Source of the DNA: an uncultured Lysobacterales bacterium
GTDB taxonomy: Bacteria > Pseudomonadota > Gammaproteobacteria > Xanthomonadales > SZUA-36
DNA length: 38,199 nt
Reading direction: 5' to 3'
Assembly: GCA_937927755.1 (NCBI GenBank)
Contig: CALBDB010000029.1
Coordinates: forward strand, 1 to 38,199
The translations under genes were made by a program, and so were the position numbers. The first letter of the stretch is position 1. Every line of letters starts with the position of its first letter. Below, one piece after another: positions 1 to 8,852 of this stretch. Below the pieces are notes generated by a model. The model was not told the DNA's origin and searched no databases. It saw nothing but the letters and a program-made list of their open reading frames with translations.

Positions 1-86
1 ACCGGCAACCCTACAAGCACCTCCTTATGCACCTCCCACACACATATTCTTTGTCCATATGATTCAAAACACCTAAACTATCCCCA

Positions 87-905
87 ATGAAACGCCTTCT
101 GCCCTTTATCCTGTTGTTGCTCTGCAGCTCTGCCCTGGCAGAGTCCGGGGCTTACCGTGTCGAGGTCGTCGTGTTCCGAAACCTGGCGGTTATCGCCGAG
201 GCAGAGGAGGTCGAGGAGCTTCGCAGTTTCTCGCATTTTCCGGCTCTCGAAGAAAAACCACTTCCGGAAAACCGGCCTGAAAGCGGATCACCGAAAGTGC
301 CAGCCGGAGATTTACCGGTGTCCTACCGCAGCGACCTGCCTGATGATTTGAAGGTTATCACCGATAAGGGTGCGCAAATGGACGATGTCTGGAGACGCCT
401 GAGATCCAGCAAAAATTACCGGCCATTGATTTATTCGGCCTGGGAACAAAACCGGACTGACTACTACCCGCCGATGCGTATCCATGACCAGCAGATCATT
501 GACACCCAGTTACGCCCGCCAATGGATATCATGGTCGCTGACCTTTCAGCGGACGATCCGTTGGCGGCTTACCGCAGCGTTTTTTACCAGATTGACGGTG
601 GCGTCCAACTGAAGCGCAGCCGTTTTTTGCACCTGTACCTGGACCTGGAGTACCGCGAGCTCAAACCCCGCACTGTGCGGGATACCGGCCTGCTCGGTGA
701 TGATGCAAACACTGATGTGATCGAAGCGGACAATACCGAAACTGGTAATCTCGGGGCCGGCAATACTACTGATTACCAGGTTTTCAGCCTTAAACAAAAC
801 CGGCAGATACAGACAGGCCGCCTGCAGTATTTTGATACGCCCCATTTCGGCGTGCTGGTTCTTGTATCGGCAATAGCAGCTGACCCTACTGGCAGGCGCG
901 ACTGA
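87..905 (+). CDS. csiV: CsiV family periplasmic peptidoglycan-binding protein
   Basis: The 272-aa product has a clear Sec signal peptide (about residues 1-18, ending SALA before ES). The mature part starts with a YRVEVVVFRN strand, includes YRPLIYSAWEQNR near residue 115, and ends in the pattern QNRQIQTGRLQYFDTPHFG. This layout is typical of the CsiV family, known in Vibrio as a periplasmic factor needed for cell-shape integrity and interacting with peptidoglycan synthesis. The acidic, Asn/Gly-rich stretch around 210-225 looks like a loop. No strong ribosome site precedes the ATG, but the signal peptide begins exactly there. It is followed 45 nt later by a membrane-protein gene on the same strand. 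Family assignment comes from overall pattern recognition; the role is inferred from the Vibrio homologue. Confidence 0.8.
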   Translation: MKRLLPFILLLLCSSALAESGAYRVEVVVFRNLAVIAEAEEVEELRSFSHFPALEEKPLPENRPESGSPKVPAGDLPVSYRSDLPDDLKVITDKGAQMDDVWRRLRSSKNYRPLIYSAWEQNRTDYYPPMRIHDQQIIDTQLRPPMDIMVADLSADDPLAAYRSVFYQIDGGVQLKRSRFLHLYLDLEYRELKPRTVRDTGLLGDDANTDVIEADNTETGNLGAGNTTDYQVFSLKQNRQIQTGRLQYFDTPHFGVLVLVSAIAADPTGRRD

Positions 906-950
906 TTAGGATTATTCTTAACTGCAAAACCGATTGGGAGAATAACCACC

Positions 951-1334
951 GTGAATTTTGAAAAAGTAATGTTCGCCTTTTTTATCGTCCTGGCACTGAC
1001 GCTGAATTTCGGTTTTTTTATTGGCGATATCGATAACCCGGCCCACCACGATGGCCTCGAACTGGCAGCAGCATTGGCTGTCAGCCTGATCGCAACCATC
1101 ATGAAATTCGGTGACCGATCACAAATGGGCGCCGTGTTGCTCGCCACCAGCCTGGTGGCAGACCTCCAGTTACTGATTGCCGCCGGCACCTGGGTCTGGG
1201 CGGTTAACGTTTCTGATATGGGCAACGTCTCTGCGGTTATACCCCGCATTGTTTCGCTGTCCGGCGGCGCCCTGTTAGCCAACCTGGTGTCTGTGACCCT
1301 GTTGATCGCCGAAACAATCAGTATCCGCCGCTGA
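951..1334 (+). CDS. Small four-helix inner-membrane protein (DUF6394-like)
   Basis: This 127-aa protein is almost wholly hydrophobic. Predicted membrane spans lie near residues 6-26, 36-52, 61-85 and 97-122. The N-terminus (KVMFAFFIVLALTLNFGFF) and the segment IATIMKFGDRSQMGAVLLAT resemble the uncharacterised DUF6394 family; I recall the family from its pattern, so the number is moderately certain. The start is GTG, with GGGAG ending 10 nt upstream. The stop lies 24 nt before a potassium-channel gene, so the two are probably co-transcribed. The charged FGDR loop between spans may be functionally important. A channel accessory role is only an inference from the linkage. Confidence 0.75.
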   Translation: MNFEKVMFAFFIVLALTLNFGFFIGDIDNPAHHDGLELAAALAVSLIATIMKFGDRSQMGAVLLATSLVADLQLLIAAGTWVWAVNVSDMGNVSAVIPRIVSLSGGALLANLVSVTLLIAETISIRR

Positions 1335-1358
1335 TGATCACTGATAAAGGATAGCCCC

Positions 1359-3071
1359 TTGCCCCGCCAGGCTCCCAGGAATGATTTTGTCTGGATGACG
1401 ATGCGGCGTATGCGTACGCCGATCATTACCCTGATACTGGTTTATTTCTTCTCTACGCTGGCAATGATCTCGGTGCCCGGCATGGACGATGCCGGCAACA
1501 CCTATTACATGAGCTACATGGATGCGGCGTATTTCATCGCCATCATGCAGACAACCATCGGTTTTGGCGAGATACCCTACAGCTTCACCGATACCCAGCG
1601 GGTGCTCGTCTATATCCTGCTGCTGCCAAATGTGGTCGCCTGGCTTTATTCGATTGGTACCCTGCTGGGCCTGGTTCTCGACAAGCAATTCCAGTCAACA
1701 TTGAAGATTGCCAAGTTCATCAGGCATGTTGCACGTCTGAAAGAGCCATTTTTTATCGTTTGCGGTTTTGGGAATACCGGCTCAATGACGGTGTCGGGAT
1801 TGCTGGCCCGCGGCATCCATGCAGTTGTTATCGAAAGTGACGAGAGCACCGTCCGCTCGATGGCGCTGGAAGACGAGTATGCCCATGTTCCAGCCATTGT
1901 CGGTCGCGCCAGGAGCCAACAAGTCCTGGAAATGGCCGGTTTGCGTCGTGAAAATTGCAGGGGAGTCATAGCCACCACCAATAGCGACCAGGTCAACCTG
2001 ACCATCGCCATTACTGCCAAACTGCTGTGTCCAAAACTCGAAGTGCTCGCACGCAGTGAGAATAAGCGTGTCTGCGACAATATGGCCTCCTTTGGCACGG
2101 ATGCCATCATCAACCCCTATAGTATTTTTGCAAAGCGATTATCCCTGGCCTTGAGCTCACCGATGAAATACCTGGTGCAGGATTGGCTGATCAGCGTACC
2201 CGGCAGCGAATTGCGCAAGGTTCTGGAGCCCCCAAAAGGCCCGTGGATTGTATGCGGTGTGGGGCGGTTCGGGGCACTAATGGTTGAGCAACTGGAGGCA
2301 AACGGGCTGCCGGTAACCGTTGTTGATGTGCACCCTGACCGCTTGCCAAAATATAAAAATGCCGTACTTGGCAGGGGCACGGAAGCACATGAACTCGAGG
2401 CTGCTGATATCGCCAATGCCGAGGGCATTATCGCGGGGACCGGTGATGATATTGACAACCTTTCCATCATCATGACGGCCCGTCAACTGAACCCAAAAGT
2501 CTTCGTCATAGCAAGAGAGGAAAGACGTCAGCATGGCGGGCTTTTTGACAGCTCCGGGGCTGACCTTGTCGCACGCCGCAGCCTGATCGTCGCGCGCAGA
2601 ATCCTGTCCATCGTGTCCACCCCGTTACTGTTGTCATTTATGGAGCACCTGATCCGAACCGAGGAGAGTTTTGCAGAACGCACCGCAGCAAAATTGAAAG
2701 AGGTACTGGAGAATCGGGCGCCCAGCATCTGGGTGTTCGAATTAAGGGGTGAGATTGCCAGGAATCTGCGTTTTGTACGGGCGCAGACGGGCCGGGTTCA
2801 GCTAGAGCACATTTCACGCAACAGCCGCAGCGAAGAGAATGAATATCTCCCTTGTGTATGCCTGACGCTGGAACGCGGCGCACAAAGACTTTTCCTGCCT
2901 GATGGGAACACCGAACTGCAGATTAATGACCGCCTGTTATTTGCAGGCCGGGATCATGCCCGCCGGCAAATGACCTGGACCCTGATGGACTCCCATTCGC
3001 TGATGGGCAATATTTTCGGCAAGCAACTGCCGCGTGGCGCCTTGTGGCGGTGGCTGTCCAAACGCAATTAA
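1359..3071 (+). CDS. Two-TM potassium channel with tandem TrkA-N (RCK) domains
   Basis: The 570-aa inner-membrane protein has one membrane span near residues 20-40, a pore loop with the filter TTIGFGE (about 62-68, in place of the usual TVGYG), and a second span near 82-107. Two cytoplasmic RCK/TrkA-N domains follow, each opening with a Rossmann glycine motif: CGFGNTG near 134 and CGVGRFG near 299. A C-terminal TrkA-C-like part (about 460-545) contains LQINDRLLFAGR. Such channels pass K+ and are gated by ligands or nucleotides bound to the RCK ring. The start is TTG with AAAGG 8 nt upstream; an in-frame ATG at 1395 (residue 13) is the alternative. Its tail overlaps the convergent amidase gene by 4 nt. 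Confidence 0.88.
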   Translation: MPRQAPRNDFVWMTMRRMRTPIITLILVYFFSTLAMISVPGMDDAGNTYYMSYMDAAYFIAIMQTTIGFGEIPYSFTDTQRVLVYILLLPNVVAWLYSIGTLLGLVLDKQFQSTLKIAKFIRHVARLKEPFFIVCGFGNTGSMTVSGLLARGIHAVVIESDESTVRSMALEDEYAHVPAIVGRARSQQVLEMAGLRRENCRGVIATTNSDQVNLTIAITAKLLCPKLEVLARSENKRVCDNMASFGTDAIINPYSIFAKRLSLALSSPMKYLVQDWLISVPGSELRKVLEPPKGPWIVCGVGRFGALMVEQLEANGLPVTVVDVHPDRLPKYKNAVLGRGTEAHELEAADIANAEGIIAGTGDDIDNLSIIMTARQLNPKVFVIAREERRQHGGLFDSSGADLVARRSLIVARRILSIVSTPLLLSFMEHLIRTEESFAERTAAKLKEVLENRAPSIWVFELRGEIARNLRFVRAQTGRVQLEHISRNSRSEENEYLPCVCLTLERGAQRLFLPDGNTELQINDRLLFAGRDHARRQMTWTLMDSHSLMGNIFGKQLPRGALWRWLSKRN

Positions 3072-3850
3072 TTCAGAACAAAGTCATCTGCATCCTGCTG
3101 GAACGGCAGTTCACTCCTGATCTCCACAACCTTTGCAATCTCTATCGTGGCCGCGCCGCTGCCCTCCCCGCTCCCGAGGTCCAGCACGGTCTCGCCCAGC
3201 GGACCGTAAATCGCACTGCGGCCGGAGTACTCAAGCCCCCGCGGGTCTTCGCCACTGCGATTGACGCCAATCACGTAACTTTGATTCTCAATCGCACGCG
3301 CTTTCAGCAAGTTGGTCCAGGCGGTGGTGCGTGGCTCCGGCCAATTGGCGACAAATAGCAGGACATCGTAATCATCACGGTTGCGGCACCAGGCCGGGAA
3401 CCTCAGGTCGTAACAGACCTGCGGACAAATTCGCCAGCCATGATAATGGAAAACTTTTCTCTCGGTACCCGCAACATAGCGCCGGTCTTCCCCGCCATAA
3501 GAAAACAGGTGGCGTTTGTCATAAAACTGCACGACGCCATCGGGCTGCACCCATAAAAACCGGTTTGCCCTGCCCCTCGTTGTGGCGATTGCCACGCTGC
3601 CGCAAATAACGGCATCCAGATCTTTGGCCAGCGCTTTCATCCAGCTGAGTGTCTCGCCATCCATTTCCTCGGGCTCTGCCCGGACATCACCCAGAAAGCC
3701 GCTGGTGAAGGTTTCCGGAAAGATGACAAGCCCGCAATCAGCACCCTGCCTCCGCGCAATGGTTTCCAGCGCTTTGCGGTTTGCAGCCGCATCGGCCCAA
3801 AACAGCTGGGCCTGTATCAGCAGGCATTTGAGTTCTTTGATATTTTGCAT
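3068..3850 (-). CDS. Nitrilase-superfamily omega-amidase (YafV/Nit2-like)
   Basis: From the ATG at 3850 the product has 260 aa and shows the full nitrilase catalytic triad: Glu46 in FPETFTSGF, Lys112 in YDKRHLF and Cys146 in QVCYDLRFP. The FPETFTSGF and QVCYDLRFP contexts and the W-P-E-P segment after the cysteine are typical of YafV/Nit2 omega-amidases. These hydrolyse alpha-ketoglutaramate or ketosuccinamate in the cytoplasm, linking to methionine salvage by glutamine transamination. A TTG start at 3874 would add eight residues and overlap the upstream glycosyltransferase gene; I prefer the ATG because homologues begin close to the first beta strand, but neither start has a convincing ribosome site. 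The pair with the glycosyltransferase looks co-transcribed. Confidence 0.85.
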   Translation of the reverse strand: MQNIKELKCLLIQAQLFWADAAANRKALETIARRQGADCGLVIFPETFTSGFLGDVRAEPEEMDGETLSWMKALAKDLDAVICGSVAIATTRGRANRFLWVQPDGVVQFYDKRHLFSYGGEDRRYVAGTERKVFHYHGWRICPQVCYDLRFPAWCRNRDDYDVLLFVANWPEPRTTAWTNLLKARAIENQSYVIGVNRSGEDPRGLEYSGRSAIYGPLGETVLDLGSGEGSGAATIEIAKVVEIRSELPFQQDADDFVLN

Positions 3851-3863
3851 GGCGGTGATTCTA

Positions 3864-4871
3864 TCAGGCAACAAACAGGTAATCTTCTCCTTCGTTCAAT
3901 TCGGTCCCGGACATAAAGCCGGCAATATCCTCACGTGCGCCCGCTGCCCCGACGGCGACCAGGATCATTGGTAAACCCGGCTCCTTACACTTGTCCATAG
4001 CCCATACCGGCAGACCACGTTTCTCGCCACCGATGCGGCGCGGGTGCACGTCAATGAAACCGACAACTGTCGTACCCTCTTTGGTCAAAAAGTCATGAAT
4101 CTTCTGTCCTGTCGGGCCTGCGCCCCAGATAATCACCCCACGGCCTTTCAACCTGTGATGTGCCAAAAAATGCGTTTTGGCCTGCATAAAATTTTCATGG
4201 CTGTAACGCGTGCCAGTATGTGTCAGGCGGGTATCATGTTCACGCCAGCGAAGCAGGATCGGCTCTGGCTTACCCATTTGCATACCAACTGCATCCGCAC
4301 GCAGCAGAAGGTCATAATCCTCAGCCCAGACCATTTCCCGGTAGCCTTTCAGTTCCCGCAAAGCGCTGCGGCGGAGCATTATACCCGGGTTCGGTAATGG
4401 GCTTTCTATGAATATTTGCCGGTGTACCTGCTCCGGCTCGCAAACGGAATTTAACCAGGCTTGATAGCGCTGGAGACCGCCCTGTATTCCTTCATCTGAA
4501 AATATTTCGACGCGACAGCCTGCTATATCAATTTCCCGCCGCTGAGCGAGGTAATCAAGCTGACACTCCAATCGTCCCTCGAGAGAAATGTCATCGGCAT
4601 CCATCCGTGCAATGTATTCACCTTCACAATGTGTAAACCCGGTATTGCTGGCAGCTACAACGCCACGACATTCGCTGGCAATAATCTTCAATCTTCGATC
4701 AGATTTGTTTAATGTTGTGATTGCATCATCTGTACTGTGATCGTCAACCAGGATCAGCTCAAGATTGGCGTGTGACTGAGTCAGGATGCTTTCCACAGCG
4801 GCAGCAAGGTATGCCCCACCATTGTGGACAGGCATGACAACAGAGACCAGAGGGTTCAAAGCAAAGACCAT
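3864..4871 (-). CDS. GT2 glycosyltransferase with C-terminal NAD-binding-like domain
   Basis: Residues 1-235 of this 335-aa protein form a family 2 glycosyltransferase: the opening VSVVMPVHNGG strand, the LVDDHSTDD nucleotide-binding loop (42-50), the metal-binding RMDADD (DAD at 91-93) and the catalytic-base region WAEDYDLLLR (ED at 184-185). There is no signal peptide or membrane span, so it acts in the cytoplasm on a nucleotide sugar, probably building a surface polysaccharide. Residues 243-315 add a Rossmann-like piece, VIIWGAGPTGQKIHDFL, followed by GFIDVHPRRIGG. This resembles the N-terminal half of PglD-type sugar acyltransferases and the domain fused to some capsule enzymes. AAGGGA stands about 6 nt before the ATG. 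Donor and acceptor cannot be told from sequence. Confidence 0.82.
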   Translation of the reverse strand: MVFALNPLVSVVMPVHNGGAYLAAAVESILTQSHANLELILVDDHSTDDAITTLNKSDRRLKIIASECRGVVAASNTGFTHCEGEYIARMDADDISLEGRLECQLDYLAQRREIDIAGCRVEIFSDEGIQGGLQRYQAWLNSVCEPEQVHRQIFIESPLPNPGIMLRRSALRELKGYREMVWAEDYDLLLRADAVGMQMGKPEPILLRWREHDTRLTHTGTRYSHENFMQAKTHFLAHHRLKGRGVIIWGAGPTGQKIHDFLTKEGTTVVGFIDVHPRRIGGEKRGLPVWAMDKCKEPGLPMILVAVGAAGAREDIAGFMSGTELNEGEDYLFVA

Positions 4872-4950
4872 TAAATTCCCTTAAACTGCTATCATTCTAA
4901 CTTATGAACTGAATTCATCGACGATTAGGGCCGTAGAGAAAACCATTCCC

Positions 4951-5853
4951 ATGAAACTCAAATCAAGTATTGCAATCAATTTTGTTTTCGTAATCATATT
5001 GCTGCTGCTCGCTTTGCCAGCAGCTGCACAAGACAGCGATGCAGCAGGTGAAGAAGAGGCACCCAGTCTTGACTTGTTTGATGACGATGCGGAACGCACA
5101 AAACAAGGCTGGGTCCAGTTTTATGTATCCCTTGGGGTCACATACCTGGATGCCGACGGCAGCATGGGTGTACAGGTGCCTGACGACGACTATGTGACCA
5201 TTATTGATTTTGACCGGGCCGGTTTGGATGAAACCGACGCCTCTTACTGGTTATCGCTCAATTGGCGTTCTGCAAACTCCCGCTGGGGTGCATGGTTTGG
5301 CTCCTGGCGGTATGACGTTACGGGCTCCCGCGCCTGGGAAGATACTGTTGAAATACCGGGTAAAGATCCGGTGCCTGCAGGCGCATTTGTGCGAACCACC
5401 TTCGATGCAAAGTGGTACATCCTGGAAGGCACCTACTCATTTTACCGCTCAGAAACCATTGATACCGGTATCGGCTTTGGTCTCCACACCGTCGATCTCA
5501 GCACCGAGTACAAAGCGCGGATAGAATTGGCTGATACGGCTGTAGAAGTGGTTTCTGATCGACTTACCACGCTTGCGCCCCTGCCAAACGTATTGGGCTA
5601 TCTGCACTGGAAATTTGCACCCAACTGGAGTTTTGTTGGCCGTTATGGGTGGTTTGGACTGGATTACAAGGAATACAGCGGCCAAATGACAAATGCCCAC
5701 GCCATGGTTAACTACCAGTTCTCGCCACGCTGGGCACTGGGGCTGGGTTACCAGTTCGTCAACCTGGACCTGGAAATAGATAAAACTGATTATGTCCAGG
5801 ATTACAACATCGACTTCTCGGGGCCGATGGCGTTTCTCCGTTTCCATTTCTGA
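4951..5853 (+). CDS. Outer-membrane beta-barrel protein, function unknown
   Basis: The 300-aa product starts with a long signal peptide (about 1-27, ending PAAAQ), then an acidic linker (DSDAAGEEEAPSLDLFDDDAE). From about residue 50 onward it alternates amphipathic strands rich in Tyr, Trp and Gly, and it ends in AFLRFHF, a C-terminal aromatic signature recognised by the BAM machinery. Strand turns such as FAPNWSFVGRYGWFGLDY and FSPRWALGLGYQFVNLDL suggest a small barrel of eight or so strands. Substrate and role are not evident. It is divergent from the glycosyltransferase across a 79-nt gap and convergent with the phosphatase gene; no strong ribosome site was seen. Confidence 0.7.
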   Translation: MKLKSSIAINFVFVIILLLLALPAAAQDSDAAGEEEAPSLDLFDDDAERTKQGWVQFYVSLGVTYLDADGSMGVQVPDDDYVTIIDFDRAGLDETDASYWLSLNWRSANSRWGAWFGSWRYDVTGSRAWEDTVEIPGKDPVPAGAFVRTTFDAKWYILEGTYSFYRSETIDTGIGFGLHTVDLSTEYKARIELADTAVEVVSDRLTTLAPLPNVLGYLHWKFAPNWSFVGRYGWFGLDYKEYSGQMTNAHAMVNYQFSPRWALGLGYQFVNLDLEIDKTDYVQDYNIDFSGPMAFLRFHF

Positions 5854-5912
5854 GCCGGTGGGTTTTCTATTCGGACAATAAAATTCTCCGCTGCCTGCAG
5901 CTTTAAAAAGCG

Positions 5913-7604
5913 TCAGTCGATAATTTCTGTCATCACCCTTCCACGTGTGCCACTTGGGTATTTCACTCCCAGGTAGGCTGAAATTGTGGGCGCCACGTCA
6001 ACAGTCTCGGCTCGCCGGCCAACCCGTCCGGGTTTGACCCCAGGCCCCATCCAGATTACCGGCACATGGGAGTCATAGAACCAGGGCTGGCCATGCGAAC
6101 CACTCACTGCCATTCCATCAAACTCCCCCACGAACCACTGCGGATTGAAGACCACGTAGATATCACCGGACCGGTCCTCGTTGTAGTTTGCCAATATGGC
6201 CGCAGTGACTGGTGTGTCAACGACTGCGCCGGCTCGCAAGTCATAACTCGAAACTGCATAAGCGATACCGGGTAGTTTGCGAAGTTCTTCAGCGACCCGC
6301 CTTGCCACCACTGAAATATCAAAATCCAGCTCTGCAATTGCTTCGTGGTTCAGGTAGAAATAAGGCTGGAAAAACTGATCGACCAGCTCTTTAGCGACAC
6401 CGAACTCCGCCTTCAAGGCGGCTATGCCTTCCGTCTTATCGACGTTTTCGAAGTTGAAGTAGTTGCTATCGACACCAAGTGACTGCAAGTATCCGGGTGC
6501 TTCCGAGCCACCATGGTCGGCTGATAGCACAACCAGTGTTTTATCAAGGCCCACCTTTTTGTCGACAAAGGCAAAAAGCTCGGCCAGTGTGCGATCAAGC
6601 TGGTGCAGGTTGTCCTCGGCTTCGAGACTGGACGGTCCGAAAAAATGACCAACATAATCGGTTGACGAGAAACTGATTGCCAGGTAGTCCAGCACATCAT
6701 CCGTGCCGATGCCCTCTGCAGTCATCAGGTCCTTGGCAAAATCAAGAACGATTTCGTCACCGGCCGGAGACAAGGTCAGGAGCGTGGTGAAGTACGGACT
6801 GTCAGCCTTGCCAAAGGGATGAGGAAAGGTTCGTCCATAGCCCGGAAAATCGACCTCCCACTCCTGATCGTCAGCGTTGCCGAAGAGGTAAGCGGATGGC
6901 TTCTTGGAGAGTTCCCATGACTTGCCCTCGTAAGCGTTCGGAACTCCCTTGGCGTTCCAGGCCTCCACCCAGTCAGGATATTCATCCTTGTAAAAGGTAC
7001 TGGTGACCATCTGGCTGGCGGACTTCGAAAACCAGTAGGCGGTGCCGGCATGGCCAGCCATGGTGATAGCACCACGGTCCTTGATCGAGACACCGAAAAC
7101 CTTGGCTTTTGGGCCGGCAGACAAGATAATCTCGTCGCTAATCGTCGTGGTCCGGATCGCACGCGGCGAGCGCCCCTGCGTGGTGGCGACCTTTTGAGTC
7201 GGATCGATCTCGGTGCTAGCGTCGACACCACCACCCTCACCGAGCAACGGATGGTCAGCATCCTCGACATTGTAAATAAGCTGGCCTGTTAAGCGGTCAA
7301 GCCAGACGTTGCCGACCATGCCGTGAATCGCAGGGTCAGTACCTGTGGCAAGGGTTGTGTGGCCAACCACAGTTTCGGTGTTGGCATGGCGGTGATGTGC
7401 GTCAACATAGAACGCACCCGTATCCAACAGTAGCTGGAAACCGCCCTCGCCGTATCCTGCGGAGTAGCGGTCGATCAAATCGCCTCGCAACTGGTCGACC
7501 GTGATCTGCAGTACCAGATTAACTGGCCGTTCGGCGTTCTGGGCCCAGGCTGTTACTGATGACACCAAAACCGTAGTTGCTATCGCTGCTCTTATCCTGT
7601 TCAT
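5913..7604 (-). CDS. Secreted PafA-type alkaline phosphatase (phosphate monoesterase)
   Basis: The 563-aa protein carries a signal peptide (about 1-21) and the complete alkaline-phosphatase-superfamily zinc site: Asp37 (VDQLRGD), Thr78 as nucleophile in TVVGHTT, Asp316 and His320 (DYVGH), Asp363-His364 (SADHGG) and His504 (GSHGQPW). Asn99 (VGNVWLD), Lys176 and Arg178 (KDR) match the substrate-binding residues of PafA, which favour phosphate monoesters over diesters. The protein would release phosphate from organic esters in the periplasm. GGAGGT sits 4 nt before the ATG, predicting strong translation. PafA enzymes are often calcium-activated and not repressed by phosphate; no Pho box was recognised here. 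A nucleotide pyrophosphatase is less likely because of the KDR motif. Confidence 0.88.
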   Translation of the reverse strand: MNRIRAAIATTVLVSSVTAWAQNAERPVNLVLQITVDQLRGDLIDRYSAGYGEGGFQLLLDTGAFYVDAHHRHANTETVVGHTTLATGTDPAIHGMVGNVWLDRLTGQLIYNVEDADHPLLGEGGGVDASTEIDPTQKVATTQGRSPRAIRTTTISDEIILSAGPKAKVFGVSIKDRGAITMAGHAGTAYWFSKSASQMVTSTFYKDEYPDWVEAWNAKGVPNAYEGKSWELSKKPSAYLFGNADDQEWEVDFPGYGRTFPHPFGKADSPYFTTLLTLSPAGDEIVLDFAKDLMTAEGIGTDDVLDYLAISFSSTDYVGHFFGPSSLEAEDNLHQLDRTLAELFAFVDKKVGLDKTLVVLSADHGGSEAPGYLQSLGVDSNYFNFENVDKTEGIAALKAEFGVAKELVDQFFQPYFYLNHEAIAELDFDISVVARRVAEELRKLPGIAYAVSSYDLRAGAVVDTPVTAAILANYNEDRSGDIYVVFNPQWFVGEFDGMAVSGSHGQPWFYDSHVPVIWMGPGVKPGRVGRRAETVDVAPTISAYLGVKYPSGTRGRVMTEIID

Positions 7605-7721
7605 GGTTACCTCCGGTTTAAATGGTTTTGCTTGTGAGCATGGTTGCGATTCTACAAGTGAACTGTCATTTCCTCATAGATTTTCTTTGCGGCTCAATTT
7701 GAAATGACTGGGACTCGCACG

Positions 7722-7748
7722 AAAACCCGGCTTTATGCCGGATTTTTT
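7722..7748 (-). terminator. Bidirectional-looking hairpin terminator after the AraC gene
   Basis: A CCGGC / GCCGG stem (7727-7731 with 7737-7741) closes a 5-nt loop. It is flanked by AAAA on one side and six T on the other, so each strand ends in a T-run; the minus-strand run has four T. It lies between the AraC regulator and the downstream phosphatase gene and probably ends the regulator transcript. The rest of 7605-7853 shows no gene; it must also hold the phosphatase promoter, which I could not place. Confidence 0.6.
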
Positions 7749-7853
7749 ACTTTCGCGGAATTACAGGTTCCTGAAATACAGACTCTTCAATTTCCCATCA
7801 AAATAGCCGGTACCGCAGTCGCGCAAGCCAACGGGCTTTAGGGTCATCCTGTT

Positions 7854-8852
7854 TCACAGGCTCAGCCGAAATTCCTGTGGTGAAACTCCGTTTCTGAGTC
7901 GAAAAGCCCTGGTGAAATTGGAAGCGTCGGTATACCCGAGGTCAAATGCGATATCAGCGATGTGTTCGTCGGAGTCACGCAAGCGTTTAACAGATTCCTG
8001 ATTTCGGGTTTCTGCCAACAATTGTGAGTAGGATGTGCCATGTTCGGAGAGCACGCGCTGCAGCGTGCGCCTGGTCATCGCCAGGGATTCAGCAACGTAA
8101 TCAATATGCAGCTTGTGCTCATAAAGCAGCGACACTATCTGCAACTGCACAAGGTCGGAGATGTCCTCGGGCAAGCGCTGTGCCGCGATGGATTCCTCCA
8201 TTTGCTCAAAATGAAAGCTGGAGTTCGAAAACGGCATTCCCATGGCTGCACGGGGAATCACCATGTAACTCCCTTCGGCTCCTTTCACGATTTGCGATTC
8301 CGCAAAGCAGCTATTTTCCGGAAAGGCTTCTTCACTTTTGTAAGTCAGGCAGAGTTTTCCAGGTGACCAATCCCTGCCCAGAGCCCTTCTGAGTGCCATT
8401 GTCGTTGTAGCCAGGGTTTCCAATTGCGACTGGTAGGGGCCGATTCCAGGCTCGCCGACCGTAGCCACGTTGAGATGAATCTCCTCGCCATGGTAGGACA
8501 GCCATATACGCTGACCCGTGATGAGCATATCGTAAAGCTCGATGCCCTTGCGGAGGTAGTCATAGACGGTCGTTGAGCGTCTCAGCCGTTTGCCAACAGG
8601 TCCGAGATCACGCAAATGATTACTCATGCCCATATACAGACCAAGATGCTCGGTACCTGTGGCCTCACAGGCCAGTTCCGCAAACCTGAAAATGCTTTTC
8701 ATACAAATCGCAGCTTCAGGGTGATCAAGCAGCTCTTCGGGGATGTGAGATTCTGCCAACAGACGTTCCAGCGATGCACCCAGGTTATCCACTAACTTTG
8801 CATAGCGCAGTAAAAACGCCACCCTCGTCACCGGTATTGATCTGTCGATCAT
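7854..8852 (-). CDS. AraC-family transcriptional regulator (OruR/ArgR-like architecture)
   Basis: This 332-aa protein has an N-terminal arabinose-binding-like domain (about 20-205) of the type seen in OruR/VirF-like regulators, with AELACEATGTEHLGLYMG near residue 57. The C-terminal double helix-turn-helix includes DYVAESLAMTRRTLQRVLSEHG and the AraC signature IADIAFDLGYTDASNFTRAFR. It binds DNA in the cytoplasm, probably with a small-molecule ligand. AGGTG precedes the ATG by 5 nt. It is transcribed away from the row of exported-protein genes starting at 9157, so it may regulate them and itself through the 304-nt gap. The ligand is unknown. Confidence 0.85.
   Translation of the reverse strand: MIDRSIPVTRVAFLLRYAKLVDNLGASLERLLAESHIPEELLDHPEAAICMKSIFRFAELACEATGTEHLGLYMGMSNHLRDLGPVGKRLRRSTTVYDYLRKGIELYDMLITGQRIWLSYHGEEIHLNVATVGEPGIGPYQSQLETLATTTMALRRALGRDWSPGKLCLTYKSEEAFPENSCFAESQIVKGAEGSYMVIPRAAMGMPFSNSSFHFEQMEESIAAQRLPEDISDLVQLQIVSLLYEHKLHIDYVAESLAMTRRTLQRVLSEHGTSYSQLLAETRNQESVKRLRDSDEHIADIAFDLGYTDASNFTRAFRLRNGVSPQEFRLSL

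Noticed and set aside
1-86. Upstream gene end before csiV
   Set aside because: The 86 nt hold no frame with recognisable protein character, and no promoter was clear.
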